Assembly (NCBI GenBank): GCA_947627425.1
Contig: CANQVZ010000009.1
Coordinates: 1 to 63,577 of the forward strand
Direction: 5' to 3'
DNA: 63,577 bases
Source: an uncultured Clostridia bacterium
Lineage (GTDB): Bacteria > Bacillota > Clostridia > Lachnospirales > CAG-274
Of the stretch, positions 54,520 to 63,189 are shown piece after piece (within the stretch, counting starts at the first letter, position 1; each line of letters starts with the position of its first letter). The notes below the pieces were generated by a model. That model was not told where the DNA came from, made no database searches, and saw only the letters and a list, made by a program, of their open reading frames with translations. The position numbers were made by a program, and so were the translations under genes.

Positions 54520-55854
54520 TTACTTACCGCTTCCGCCGCCGTTGCCGCCGCCTTTATTGCCGTTTGCACTGCCCTTGCCCATCATTCTGGCGGCAGAGTT
54601 GACACCGGAGGTTACCTTATTATAGAAATTGCTTACAATGCTGAACGCCTCCGACGGACCCATTATGCCCGCGTCGGAGATTATCCTGTTTACTATATCG
54701 CCGAGCTTTTCAAAGCCGAGCGAAAGTATAATTACACAGTATATTCTTATAAGATAGGTCAGAAGTCCGTTTCCTTTTACATCTATGAGGTCTGTCTTTA
54801 AGAATATAGGCAGTATCATAAGATATATTTTAAGCGAAAACAGCACTCCTATTGCGCTGAAACAGTTGCCTATGAAAAAGTCCTTCCATCGCTCGAACCT
54901 CGCTCCTCCGTCCAGAGGCGCAAGCGAGACGAAAAACGGGGCTGTGACATAGGAAACTATCAGCGACAGCACCCTTTGAACAAAGGCTATCGCTGCGCCT
55001 GCCATAAATTTAAGTATGCACAGCACACATACTATGGCGGAAAAATAATCTATCTTCCAGGTTACAAGCTGTTTGTTGACCTGTATTATGTCATAATATT
55101 TATATTTGCCCGAGTAGAAATCCTTGACCGCATCCCAGTCAATAGTATAATCCGTGTCCTGTCCTTTTATGGTATTTACCGCGCCCATAATGACGCTCAG
55201 ACCGTAGACATCCTTGGTGGCATCGCCCGTTCGCTTGGCTCGCAGGGCGGTGGCAGCAAAGAGAGCATTGGATATTCTTACATCCTCCGCAGTGTCCATA
55301 GCGTAATTTACTGCGTTCTGTGCGCTCGATGTGACCAGATTTGCAAGATTGAGCGTACAGAAGGCTATTATCTGAATAGTTACAAAAAGCAAAAGCGTAC
55401 TTGCCGTCTGACGAAGAATATCGCCTACGGGCTGTCCCGTATCGTCAAGATGAGATATGCTCCTTATGACGGCGGCAATCAGGAATACCACGCAGAGCAC
55501 TATGCTTATGAGCCATATAGACCAGAAAACGGTCTTTATCTGCGGTATCCTCAGAAGTATGCCGGTAAGATAATCCTGACCGATCTCGCCGTTTATTTTA
55601 TAATTTATCTTCTCGGCGCCCGACAGAGAATTGAACACCGTCTGAAGCGCGTCCACAATCTTAAGTATAGCAACATATAAGAAGTATGCCACCTTGTAGA
55701 CATAGTTCATGATAGATGCCATCATAAGCTGGAACTGAATCTTAAGAAGCTTTACTATTACATCCGCAAGTATTTCAATAAACGGCTGTAATACATTGTC
55801 TCTTATCCACTCTATGAAATTGAAAGCAAATGGCACAATATACAAAAGATTCAT
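54520..55854 (-). CDS. TrbL/VirB6-like channel protein (444 aa)
   Basis: A multi-helix membrane protein with an N-terminal amphipathic segment (FIEWIRDNVLQPF), about six to seven helices, the shared motif APFFVSLAPLDGGARFERW, and a Gly/Asn-rich tail. It is a shorter paralogue of the 1329-aa protein without its repeat region. VirB6/TrbL proteins form the inner-membrane part of the channel; two copies may form a mixed pore. GAGGTGAAT precedes the ATG. Confidence 0.85.
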   Translation of the reverse strand: MNLLYIVPFAFNFIEWIRDNVLQPFIEILADVIVKLLKIQFQLMMASIMNYVYKVAYFLYVAILKIVDALQTVFNSLSGAEKINYKINGEIGQDYLTGILLRIPQIKTVFWSIWLISIVLCVVFLIAAVIRSISHLDDTGQPVGDILRQTASTLLLFVTIQIIAFCTLNLANLVTSSAQNAVNYAMDTAEDVRISNALFAATALRAKRTGDATKDVYGLSVIMGAVNTIKGQDTDYTIDWDAVKDFYSGKYKYYDIIQVNKQLVTWKIDYFSAIVCVLCILKFMAGAAIAFVQRVLSLIVSYVTAPFFVSLAPLDGGARFERWKDFFIGNCFSAIGVLFSLKIYLMILPIFLKTDLIDVKGNGLLTYLIRIYCVIILSLGFEKLGDIVNRIISDAGIMGPSEAFSIVSNFYNKVTSGVNSAARMMGKGSANGNKGGGNGGGSGK

Positions 55855-55878
55855 ACATTCACCTCATAGACAATGTGT

Positions 55879-58239
55879 TTATCTTACCGAGAATTTCCTT
55901 GAATTATAGAATATGAAGCCCACAACTGCGCCTATAAGCAGAAGGAACAGTATTATGGTCGCAACTCCCGCAGCGCCTATGTGTCTTGATATTCTTACAT
56001 TATATGTGGATTCGTTTCCTGCGGGGTCTCTGGCAACTATATTGTACTTGCCCACACCGCTCACGGTGTAAGTACCGCCTGCCTCGGAAAGAATCTCTCC
56101 GTCCTCTTTGTCTTTATACAGTATTATGGTAGCCTCTCCGTCAGAACATCTCAATGTAAATTCGTTGCCCGTGGATACCATTCTATCGTTAAGTCCTTCA
56201 AACTCCAGCACGGGAGCCGTTCTGTCCACGATTATATCGCAGGTGAGAGTGGGCAGACCGTTTTCGCCCTCCATAACTAAGGAGTAATCTCCGTCAAGAG
56301 GAAGCGTCATGGAAGCGATGCCGTTTCTTGCAGCCATACTCACAAGATCGGATATAGTCTGTATACCCCTTCTGTGTTCTTCCTCAAGCGCCAGCTCCTC
56401 GGGAGTTTTCTCTTCCTCCTCGACAGCTTCTGTTTCGGGCTCCTCCTCGGCATTGTCGCTTAATGCGACTTCTTCCTCCTCGTATTCCTCCGTCTCCTCC
56501 TCGGTTTCTTCTTCCTCTTCCTCTTCGGAATAAGATTCATCGCCGTTCATATATGCTATGTTCGTGATGAGATAGCCTGCGGGAGCGGTATAGTCCTGGG
56601 GCATATTCACAGCCCTGTTGTAGAGATAAAATTCAAGGCTTGCGTTGTTACCCTCGCCATCGCTTAAGTTGACCGTATATGTTCCGTTTTCGTTTATTTC
56701 GCCGTTTTCGCCTATTTCATACTCCTCTCCGTCGCCGTTTACCGCCGCAACGGTAACGCCGTCGGGAATATGAAGCAAAAGACCGTCGTTTGAGAACATT
56801 CCCGGAGGAACATTCATATACACCGTCTTATCGCCTAAGGGATAGGCAAAAAGCTCTCTGTCTGTATCAAAGCTGTAATCCGCGCTTGTTCTCACAAGTG
56901 CGCCCTCGTTAAAGTCAAATGAAGGATTGCCTCCCTCTTCTTCCTCTTCATCCTCGGCTTCAAGCTCCGTCCTTTCGGAGGCGTCAAGTCCCTGCTGTAT
57001 TCTGAAGCTGTACTTTGCGCTGAGCTTTCTTGTGCCGAAATTATCGATAATAACGAGAGAATAACTGCCGGGGTCGCTCATATATGTCTTGTTGGCAAAT
57101 GTCGTATTTACGCCGTCCTTTGTCATTGTGACCGACATATTTGCGGGTATATCTATGTAAACATTTCCGCCGCTTATATCACCGTTTGAAGTGTTGGTAT
57201 AAAAAGCGTCGCCCGATGAAAATTCTTCCTTATATACCTTGGCGTCATCATTATATGTCTCAGTGAGTTCATCCTTTTCTACCTCCGCAGCCGTCTGAGA
57301 GGATGAGCCTCCGCCCAATGCGCTGCTTACGGATGAGCTTGCGGAAGAAACAGCGGAAGAACCTCTGTTGACCGCACTGCCGATATTGCTTGCCGTGCTG
57401 CCTATCCTGCTTGCCGCGCTGCTCAAGCTGCTTGTGCCCGAGCTGATGGCAGAACCTACGGAGGAAACTGCCGATGACAGTGTGCTGCCAAGTCCCGACG
57501 AAGAAGCGGGATAATCTATATTGAATGTGAGAACAGCCTTATATACTGCCTCAAAGCCCTCCGCAACGCCATAGTTCTTGGCATATACGTTAAGTCTGTA
57601 TGCGCCGGGCTGAGTAACGCCCTTGTTCTTTTCAAAAGAAACGAGTTTTCCGTTTTTGTACAGCTCATAGCCAACATTCGGCGGAAAGTCAAATGTGGCA
57701 TTCTGTACCGTTTCTCCGTCCTCGGAAACGGATGAGTAGAAACGCTTATAGTTAGGGAAGGTATATATGTTCATACCGTTCCTTTCGTCGTCAGCCGTGA
57801 CCGTAGGCACGCAAAGAGCCTCGGGACAGCCGAATTTGGCATTATACACCGTGGCTGCCGGAGTGCCCATTATTCTGAAAACAAAGAGCGTCTCCGTATT
57901 TTCGCCGCTCATGATATCCGGCGAGCTTATGTTGAGAGTATAATAGCCCGTCTTGTATATAGGCTCGGCATCTGCAAAGGAAACAAGGTTTCCGTCACAT
58001 CTGAGCTGTGTGTTTATGCCCTGCGGGAGATCCAATATCACCGCATCGTAAGTTATACCGTTGTTGGGTACCGTAGATACGAACTGTCTGCCGCTTGCAA
58101 ACGTTTCGGTATACATACCCAGTCTGCTGTCAAATTTTTCAACAGGAGCGCTGCCGTCTGCCGTATACACCGTAGATACGGAGGAAAAAGCTATTATAAC
58201 GCTGAAAGCAAGAGCGCATATCCTATTCATTTTTTTCAT
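55879..58239 (-). CDS. Ig-like surface protein with Ser-rich heptad linker (786 aa)
   Basis: Signal peptide (ICALAFSVIIAFSSVSTVYT), two beta modules, a Ser/Ala/Gly-rich linker (encoded around 57295-57510) built of 7-residue steps such as SSVGSAI, two more beta modules, an acidic EEEEEETEEE stretch, a final Ig-like domain (RTAPVLEFEGLNDRM, GKYNIVARDPAGNES) and one membrane helix at the end. Modules share a FYTNT/FVSTVPN core and a PxGxxxxxxKDG pattern. The ATG at 58239 with GGAGG 9 nt before it is chosen; it overlaps the CPBP gene by 17 nt. Confidence 0.82.
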   Translation of the reverse strand: MKKMNRICALAFSVIIAFSSVSTVYTADGSAPVEKFDSRLGMYTETFASGRQFVSTVPNNGITYDAVILDLPQGINTQLRCDGNLVSFADAEPIYKTGYYTLNISSPDIMSGENTETLFVFRIMGTPAATVYNAKFGCPEALCVPTVTADDERNGMNIYTFPNYKRFYSSVSEDGETVQNATFDFPPNVGYELYKNGKLVSFEKNKGVTQPGAYRLNVYAKNYGVAEGFEAVYKAVLTFNIDYPASSSGLGSTLSSAVSSVGSAISSGTSSLSSAASRIGSTASNIGSAVNRGSSAVSSASSSVSSALGGGSSSQTAAEVEKDELTETYNDDAKVYKEEFSSGDAFYTNTSNGDISGGNVYIDIPANMSVTMTKDGVNTTFANKTYMSDPGSYSLVIIDNFGTRKLSAKYSFRIQQGLDASERTELEAEDEEEEEGGNPSFDFNEGALVRTSADYSFDTDRELFAYPLGDKTVYMNVPPGMFSNDGLLLHIPDGVTVAAVNGDGEEYEIGENGEINENGTYTVNLSDGEGNNASLEFYLYNRAVNMPQDYTAPAGYLITNIAYMNGDESYSEEEEEEETEEETEEYEEEEVALSDNAEEEPETEAVEEEEKTPEELALEEEHRRGIQTISDLVSMAARNGIASMTLPLDGDYSLVMEGENGLPTLTCDIIVDRTAPVLEFEGLNDRMVSTGNEFTLRCSDGEATIILYKDKEDGEILSEAGGTYTVSGVGKYNIVARDPAGNESTYNVRISRHIGAAGVATIILFLLLIGAVVGFIFYNSRKFSVR

Positions 58240-59092
58240 TATCTTTCGCCTCCAAATCTGATGTTTCTGTTTCCTGCCCGTCATGAGCATATTTAAAATC
58301 ATTTTTTATATTTTCCTTATCAAAGAATGTCTTTATCCATGTTCTGTCCACTATATAGTAAATAACGGCTACGCCCAAAATAAGAGTTATAATGACATAC
58401 AGCTTGCTGCCAAAGGTATAGCGGTATATCAAATCATATTTTGATACGAATACGGGAATGCACGATACAAGGTTGAAAATACTGTGCACCACAGCCGAAG
58501 GTAATATGCTGTCATAATACATATAAAGACAGCCCATGAAAAAGCCTATGACTGCGGCATATACGCTCCAAATTATATTGAAGTGCATAAGCCCGAATAT
58601 GAATGTGGCTGCTATAAGTCCGTTGAAGGAGCCGAGCCTTTCGCACAGCTTTCTCTGGAATATGCCCCTGAAGAATATCTCCTCCAGAAAGGGCGTGACT
58701 ACAGCCATAACAAAAAGCGTTATGTATATGTTTCCGCTGAACATTACTGTATAGCTCTGAGCATAGCTGTTTGTTATTTTCTGGGGAAGGAGGTTCAGAA
58801 TACCGCTTATCGTGAAATTAAGACCTAATCCCAGAAGAACAAGGGATACAATGTCTTTTTTTTCAATATGGGGTATTTTAAGTCCCAAGGCCTCCTTATA
58901 ACCTATGCCTCTTTTTCTGTCCCTGCGTCTGGCGGAATTGATCGTGAAAGCAAGCGCCATAGCCGTTGTTGCGGCGATGCTCAGTCCGTAGGGAGAAAAA
59001 AGCATAGAAAATACAAAGTAATAGAGCACATATAGCATTACATAGCCAAAAAGCGCTATATAAATGTTTTTTTCGTTATTTTTCTGTATCAT
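58223..59092 (-). CDS. CPBP-family intramembrane metalloprotease
   Basis: 289 aa, about eight helices. CPBP/Abi motifs are present: EEIFFRG (motif 1, Glu-Glu and Arg), FGLMHF (motif 2 His) and HSIFN (motif 3 His). These relatives of Rce1 cut membrane-embedded substrates. Encoded between two large surface proteins of the cluster, it may process a cluster product such as a pilin or anchored surface protein; this is unproved. Confidence 0.87.
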   Translation of the reverse strand: MIQKNNEKNIYIALFGYVMLYVLYYFVFSMLFSPYGLSIAATTAMALAFTINSARRRDRKRGIGYKEALGLKIPHIEKKDIVSLVLLGLGLNFTISGILNLLPQKITNSYAQSYTVMFSGNIYITLFVMAVVTPFLEEIFFRGIFQRKLCERLGSFNGLIAATFIFGLMHFNIIWSVYAAVIGFFMGCLYMYYDSILPSAVVHSIFNLVSCIPVFVSKYDLIYRYTFGSKLYVIITLILGVAVIYYIVDRTWIKTFFDKENIKNDFKYAHDGQETETSDLEAKDNEKNE

Positions 59093-59105
59093 GGCTTTTC
59101 AACTC

Positions 59106-61736
59106 TCAGCTGTTTTCCCAGTCATCATCATCGGAGGTGCCCCAATCAACATTGGAGGTTTCCTCCCAGTCGTCATCGGAGCTGCTCTCCCAGCCGTCAT
59201 CGGAATTGTTTTCCCAACCATCGTCGGAATTATTCTCCCAGCCGTCGTCGGAACCGCTCTCCCAATCATCGCCCGAGCCTGCGCCGTCATCCGTAGCTGC
59301 CGCCTCTCTGTGGCTTTGGCTCCTATGCGGCTTTTTGCCCTTCTTGGAGCCGAACTTGTTTCTTGCCTTTGCTGTGAGTACACTCAAAACTCCAAGCTTG
59401 AAAAGAAGTATGCCGACGAGGACAAGCACGCCCGGAAGTATAAAGAACAGAAGGGATCTGAATATTCCGCCCTTCACCGAGCCGCCCTTGCCGAGAGATA
59501 TTTTATACTCGTTCATATTGCCTGCCATATCGCCTGCAAGGAGGGAATACTGACCGTTGCCGTTTATAGTACCCGTATTTCCTTCAAGCTCTATTTTGGT
59601 CGTGCTGCCCGATTCATCCATAAGCACGAGCGTTGCCTCGGGATCGTAACAGTAAACCACTACGCTCTCGTTCTTTGTCTTGAGTTTTTTGTCGAGTCCC
59701 TCAAATTCAACAACGGGAGCTATTCTGTCCAGTATAAATGTAGTGGATATAACGGGCATACCCTCCTGTGACTGAAGTATGAAATCATATTCGCCGTCAA
59801 GAGGCATTTCATATACATTTGACGGAGTTTCCTGCTGGCTCATTATAAGCTCGTAGCCGTCGTTGTATTCCTGTCTTTCCTTGTCGTCCTGTATATCCGT
59901 GTATGTACCGTAGTAGTCCTCATAGTTTGAAGCTATGATATAATAGCCCTCGGGGGCAATAAATTTGTCAAAAGCATTTGTGCTGTAATATACTATATCG
60001 AAGGATATGGTCGTCTTTTCGCCGCTTTCATCAGTCACGGTAAGCTCGTAATGACCATCGTCTTCGATCTCGCCGCCGTTTTCGGAGGGCAGAGGTATAT
60101 CCTCTCCGTCCTTTTTAAGCTCCAATTCTGCATAAGACGGAACATCCAGCTTTACATTATAATTTGAGATCATACCGTCGGGAACGGACGAATAGAAGGT
60201 CGTTTCGCCCGCCTTGAACGAGTACATACCCATGACCGGATCATATGTGTTTTTATTCTCATACTTTACGGAGGTGTCCATATTTATATCGGACGCATCC
60301 ACCTGAGGCAGATATGAGGAATCCAGCTCATCATTGGGAGCGTCGGTGCTTTGCTGTTCATCTTGCGTATTGATGCTGAAAGCGCCCGAAGCAGACGGAG
60401 ATCTGTCAACGCCCTCCTGTATTCTGAATGTATATCTTGCCGTGTTTACATCCTCACCGTCCGTATTTGTGACGAGAAGGCTGTAGCTGCCCTTTTCATT
60501 TATATATGTCTTATTCGTGAAGGCTACGGGCAGACCGTCCTTTGTCATGGTGACCGTCATATTATGAGGTATATCTATGTATACATTACCGCCGACTATG
60601 CCGTCATTGGGTGTATTTGTATAGAAGGCGTCACCCGAGCTGAATGTCTCCGAATAGAGATTTGCGCTTTCAAAGAATGTTTCCGAAAGATAGTCGTTTA
60701 TAAGGTCTGTGTCCGTATTTGAAGAACCGAATCGGCTTGACAGGCTACTCAAGCTGCTTGAAATGCTGTTTGCGCCGCTTGAGATGCTGCTGCCCGTGCT
60801 CCTTGCCGCAGAGCTGACGCTGCTTGCCGCAGAACCTATGCTGCTTGCTGCGGAGCCTATGCTGCCTGCCGCAGAGCTTAATGAACTGCCTATAGATGAT
60901 CCGCTGCCCGAGCTGCCCGAAGATGAGGAGCTGCCATCGCCCGAATCCTCGGAGGCTATACTGAAGTTGAGCACAGTTTCATAATAGGTTTCGTAGCCGT
61001 TGCCCGTAGCATAGCCCGAACCGTATACCTTGAGGTAATATGTACCCGGAGTGCTGTACACCTGATTGTTTACAAGGCTCAGCTTCTGACCGTTTCTGGT
61101 GAGTGAGTAGCCCAGGTTCCTGGGGATGACAAAGCGAGCGTTTTCAACGGACTCGCCGTAGCCCGGAACATTTGTGAGGAACGCCTTGTAGCTGGGGAGC
61201 ATATATCTGTACATTCCGTCGTCAAAATCCGATATGGCTGCGTTGCAGCTGACAACGGGATATTTATAAGCTGCCGACTTTACTCTGTTCTGAGGAGGAT
61301 CGCCTATTCTGAATGTGAATACGCCCACAAGATCCTCGTCGCTACTCGTAGGAGCGGTAAGTCTCAATATGTAATAACCCTTGTTATATATGAGAGTTTT
61401 GTTGTTGAAATCGATATCAGAGCCTTCATACTCAAGCTCGGCGTTCATAAGTCCCAGAGGGATATCGAAGTAAACCGCATCGTTTACTACCGCGCCGTTG
61501 GGTATGGACGAAAGAAATTCAAGACCCTCTCCCAATTTCTCATTATAAAAGCCTGAATTTATATCAAAGCTTTCCGTAAGATTTCCAGCGTCGGCTGATT
61601 GCCCCGCCGCATTGGAAACGCTTTCCGCCGCAGAGCGAAAAAGATTGGAAATAGAGTCTGCTCCATATACATCCAGGTTAAATATTAAAATAAATATACA
61701 CAAAATTAAAACTCGGATATTTCTAACGTATCTCAT
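59106..61736 (-). CDS. Ig-like surface protein with Ser heptad linker and acidic Trp-repeat tail (876 aa)
   Basis: First gene of the T4SS cluster. Signal peptide (IRVLILCIFILIFNLDVYG), four to five beta modules like those of the 786-aa paralogue, a Ser-rich linker with exact 7-residue steps (SIGSAAS repeated, then SVSSAAR; DNA about 60720-60960), a final Ig-like domain (LDRIAPVVEFEGLDKK, GQYSLLAGDMAGNMNEY), one membrane helix (FILPGVLVLVGILLF), a basic KKGKKPHR stretch, and a predicted cytoplasmic tail of 8-residue repeats (NSDDGWEN-like, about six copies). The ATG at 61736 has CGGAGG 6 nt upstream; the longer frame from 61757 would contain that site. Confidence 0.82.
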   Translation of the reverse strand: MRYVRNIRVLILCIFILIFNLDVYGADSISNLFRSAAESVSNAAGQSADAGNLTESFDINSGFYNEKLGEGLEFLSSIPNGAVVNDAVYFDIPLGLMNAELEYEGSDIDFNNKTLIYNKGYYILRLTAPTSSDEDLVGVFTFRIGDPPQNRVKSAAYKYPVVSCNAAISDFDDGMYRYMLPSYKAFLTNVPGYGESVENARFVIPRNLGYSLTRNGQKLSLVNNQVYSTPGTYYLKVYGSGYATGNGYETYYETVLNFSIASEDSGDGSSSSSGSSGSGSSIGSSLSSAAGSIGSAASSIGSAASSVSSAARSTGSSISSGANSISSSLSSLSSRFGSSNTDTDLINDYLSETFFESANLYSETFSSGDAFYTNTPNDGIVGGNVYIDIPHNMTVTMTKDGLPVAFTNKTYINEKGSYSLLVTNTDGEDVNTARYTFRIQEGVDRSPSASGAFSINTQDEQQSTDAPNDELDSSYLPQVDASDINMDTSVKYENKNTYDPVMGMYSFKAGETTFYSSVPDGMISNYNVKLDVPSYAELELKKDGEDIPLPSENGGEIEDDGHYELTVTDESGEKTTISFDIVYYSTNAFDKFIAPEGYYIIASNYEDYYGTYTDIQDDKERQEYNDGYELIMSQQETPSNVYEMPLDGEYDFILQSQEGMPVISTTFILDRIAPVVEFEGLDKKLKTKNESVVVYCYDPEATLVLMDESGSTTKIELEGNTGTINGNGQYSLLAGDMAGNMNEYKISLGKGGSVKGGIFRSLLFFILPGVLVLVGILLFKLGVLSVLTAKARNKFGSKKGKKPHRSQSHREAAATDDGAGSGDDWESGSDDGWENNSDDGWENNSDDGWESSSDDDWEETSNVDWGTSDDDDWENS

Positions 61737-61773
61737 ATATGACCTCCGAAAAAACATATTACTTCTATACTAT

Positions 61774-61856
61774 ATTATAACATAAATGTTTTTTTTGGGT
61801 AGTGTTGTTTATGCCGTAATATTTGTTGTTTGTGCCGTTAATATGGATTATTCGCC
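61774..61856 (-). promoter_or_regulatory. Promoter of the T4SS cluster with three LytTR-like repeats
   Basis: GTTTATGCC (61807-61815), GTTTGTGCC (61828-61836) and a weaker TTATTCGCC (61848-61856) are spaced 21 and 20 bp apart. On the minus strand the -10 is TATAAT (61774-61779) and the -35 position (61797-61802, CTACCC) is very poor, 4 bp from the first repeat, fitting an activator-dependent promoter. Confidence 0.78.
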
Positions 61857-61919
61857 GTTATATGGGTTTTTTCTGTCATAAAATGTAAAAAAACAGGCTC
61901 AAACAACAGCGAAACTTAT

Positions 61920-61956
61920 ATAAAACAAGCCTCTGCTTTCTTTTAAAAAGCAGAGG
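61920..61956 (-). terminator. Terminator of the DUF5684 gene
   Basis: CCTCTGCTTT (61930-61939) pairs with AAAGCAGAGG (61947-61956), and CTTGTTTTAT follows on the minus strand. It separates the DUF5684 gene from the T4SS cluster. Confidence 0.85.
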
Positions 61957-61994
61957 GCTTACAGTTTTAAATTAATGCTATTCTGTTTTATGTA

Positions 61995-62486
61995 TTAAAG
62001 GTCAGCACCTTCATACTCGGACTTGCCGTATCCCAATATAAGAACAAATATGGGATAGAGGAAAATAAGACCGATAGCAAAGCCTATGCCGTGACCGAAC
62101 GATCTTGAAAGCTTAACCATAGCAACAATGTTAAGTACAAAAAGCGCTATGCCAACTATTGCCGATAAAGCGACAATTACACCGTTGGGGTTTGCAGGAT
62201 CGCTGAACGAGCTGAGAGCACCGTTTAAGAAAAGTAAAACAAAGTTTACCCAGAACCACATAGGCTTCCAAGTTATCTTATACTGTACATAACCGCCGTA
62301 GATAGGTATGATACTCTTCCAACCGGGCTCGCCTGCCTTTGTGAAAATCTTCCAGAATGCAATGATATAGAAGATCCAGAAAACAAGAGCAAGCATCAAT
62401 ATCACACCAACGCCGATGCCAAGTATACCACCGACAGCAGCTGCCGCAGTCTCACCATCCGTAAGCTGATACATCGTAGTTTCCAT
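61995..62486 (-). CDS. DUF5684 small membrane protein
   Basis: 163 aa with four to five helices. FTKAGEPGWKSIIPIYGGYVQ is the hallmark of DUF5684; members often sit beside signal-peptidase genes, and their function is unknown. AAAGGAGG precedes the ATG. It is a single-gene unit with its own promoter, terminator and repeat-type site, so it may belong to the same regulon as the secretion cluster next door. Confidence 0.85.
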   Translation of the reverse strand: METTMYQLTDGETAAAAVGGILGIGVGVILMLALVFWIFYIIAFWKIFTKAGEPGWKSIIPIYGGYVQYKITWKPMWFWVNFVLLFLNGALSSFSDPANPNGVIVALSAIVGIALFVLNIVAMVKLSRSFGHGIGFAIGLIFLYPIFVLILGYGKSEYEGADL

Positions 62487-62554
62487 AGAACATTCCTCCT
62501 TTTTTAATAACTATTCTTTGATAAATAAAACTATGCTTTCATTTATCATTCATA

Positions 62555-62637
62555 ATTATAACACAATTTTACAATAATTTCAATATTTTTTAATAAATAT
62601 TTGTGTCGTTTATGCCTCCAAATTAAACATCTGTGAC
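62555..62637 (-). promoter_or_regulatory. DUF5684 promoter with a 21-bp-spaced repeat
   Basis: On the minus strand TTGAAA (62578-62583), 17 bp, TATAAT (62555-62560). Upstream, GTTTATGCC (62608-62616) is followed 21 bp later by a weaker ATCTGTGAC (62629-62637). The repeat lies 24 bp from the -35, about two helical turns further than at P1 and P3. Confidence 0.65.
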
Positions 62638-62725
62638 ACTTTGCATTTATATTGCTGTTTTTTTTAAAGAAAATATAATAAATATTGTGCTCCCTATAAA
62701 TATTTCATATGGGCAAAGCCATCAC

Positions 62726-62756
62726 CCTGAGGCACGGCACAATACCGTGCCTCAGG
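62726..62756. other. Perfect 12-bp inverted repeat in a 373-bp gap
   Basis: CCTGAGGCACGG and CCGTGCCTCAGG flank a 7-nt loop. The following run on the plus strand is CTTTTATG. It could be a weak terminator for the phage-like genes coming leftward. The gap 62487-62859 otherwise holds the DUF5684 control region and no gene I can support. Confidence 0.6.
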
Positions 62757-62859
62757 CTTTTATGCTCGTGAGAGCTTCAATATCTGCCCCAAGGAATTTA
62801 CGGAGGACGACATACCTAGCATCATAATGATATTGGAATTACAGTAAAAATTTTATTTT

Positions 62860-63051
62860 TTAATTTTCGATTTCCGGCAAACCAGCCGTACTCGTCAGCA
62901 AGCTCAGCACGCCAGCAAGCACGCTTGCGCTCACAACACTCACCCAGTTAACCTCGTCCAGCACAACCGCCGTACCTATCATGGCGATCGCACTCTGCGC
63001 CATAGTCTTTATCGCCCTTATAAGAGCCGCCTTAAACCACTTCTTTGTCAT
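62860..63051 (-). CDS. Phage holin (r1t-type)
   Basis: 63 aa. FKAALIRAIKTMAQSAIAMIG followed by VNWVSVVSASVLAGVLSLLTS matches the short two-helix r1t-like holins of Firmicutes phages, which make pores to release endolysin. AAAGGAG precedes the ATG. No endolysin gene follows, so the module is incomplete or rearranged at this end. Confidence 0.8.
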   Translation of the reverse strand: MTKKWFKAALIRAIKTMAQSAIAMIGTAVVLDEVNWVSVVSASVLAGVLSLLTSTAGLPEIEN

Positions 63052-63138
63052 TTTTCATTCTCCTTTCCCTAACGCTCGCATGTTTTAAATCAGCGTTAAA
63101 ATCATATTCTGCATTCTGCACTACCTTGCCCCACACCC

Positions 63139-63189
63139 TTGGCGCCCCCTTTGGGGGAGCTGGCAGGCGTAAGCCTGCCTGAGGGGGGC
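63139..63189. repeat. Single palindromic intergenic repeat unit
   Basis: TTGGCGCCCCCTTTGGGGGAGC, then the stem GGCAGGC-GTAA-GCCTGCC and GAGGGGGGC. It has the same architecture as the units at 32.0 and 41.0 kb with a different second stem. It touches the stop codon of the upstream phage gene. Confidence 0.75.

Noticed and set aside
32171..61736. Integrative conjugative element
   Set aside because: VirB4, VirD4 and TrbL-like genes suggested it, but no relaxase, integrase, replication initiator, single-strand-binding protein or direct-repeat att ends are visible, and the cluster is embedded in regulatory links to neighbouring chromosomal genes.
62633..62827. A 64-codon open frame on the plus strand
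   Set aside because: No ribosome site, it spans the perfect inverted repeat at 62726-62756, and its start overlaps the regulon motif; no resemblance to a known protein. A 20-codon minus-strand frame in the same place is equally unsupported.
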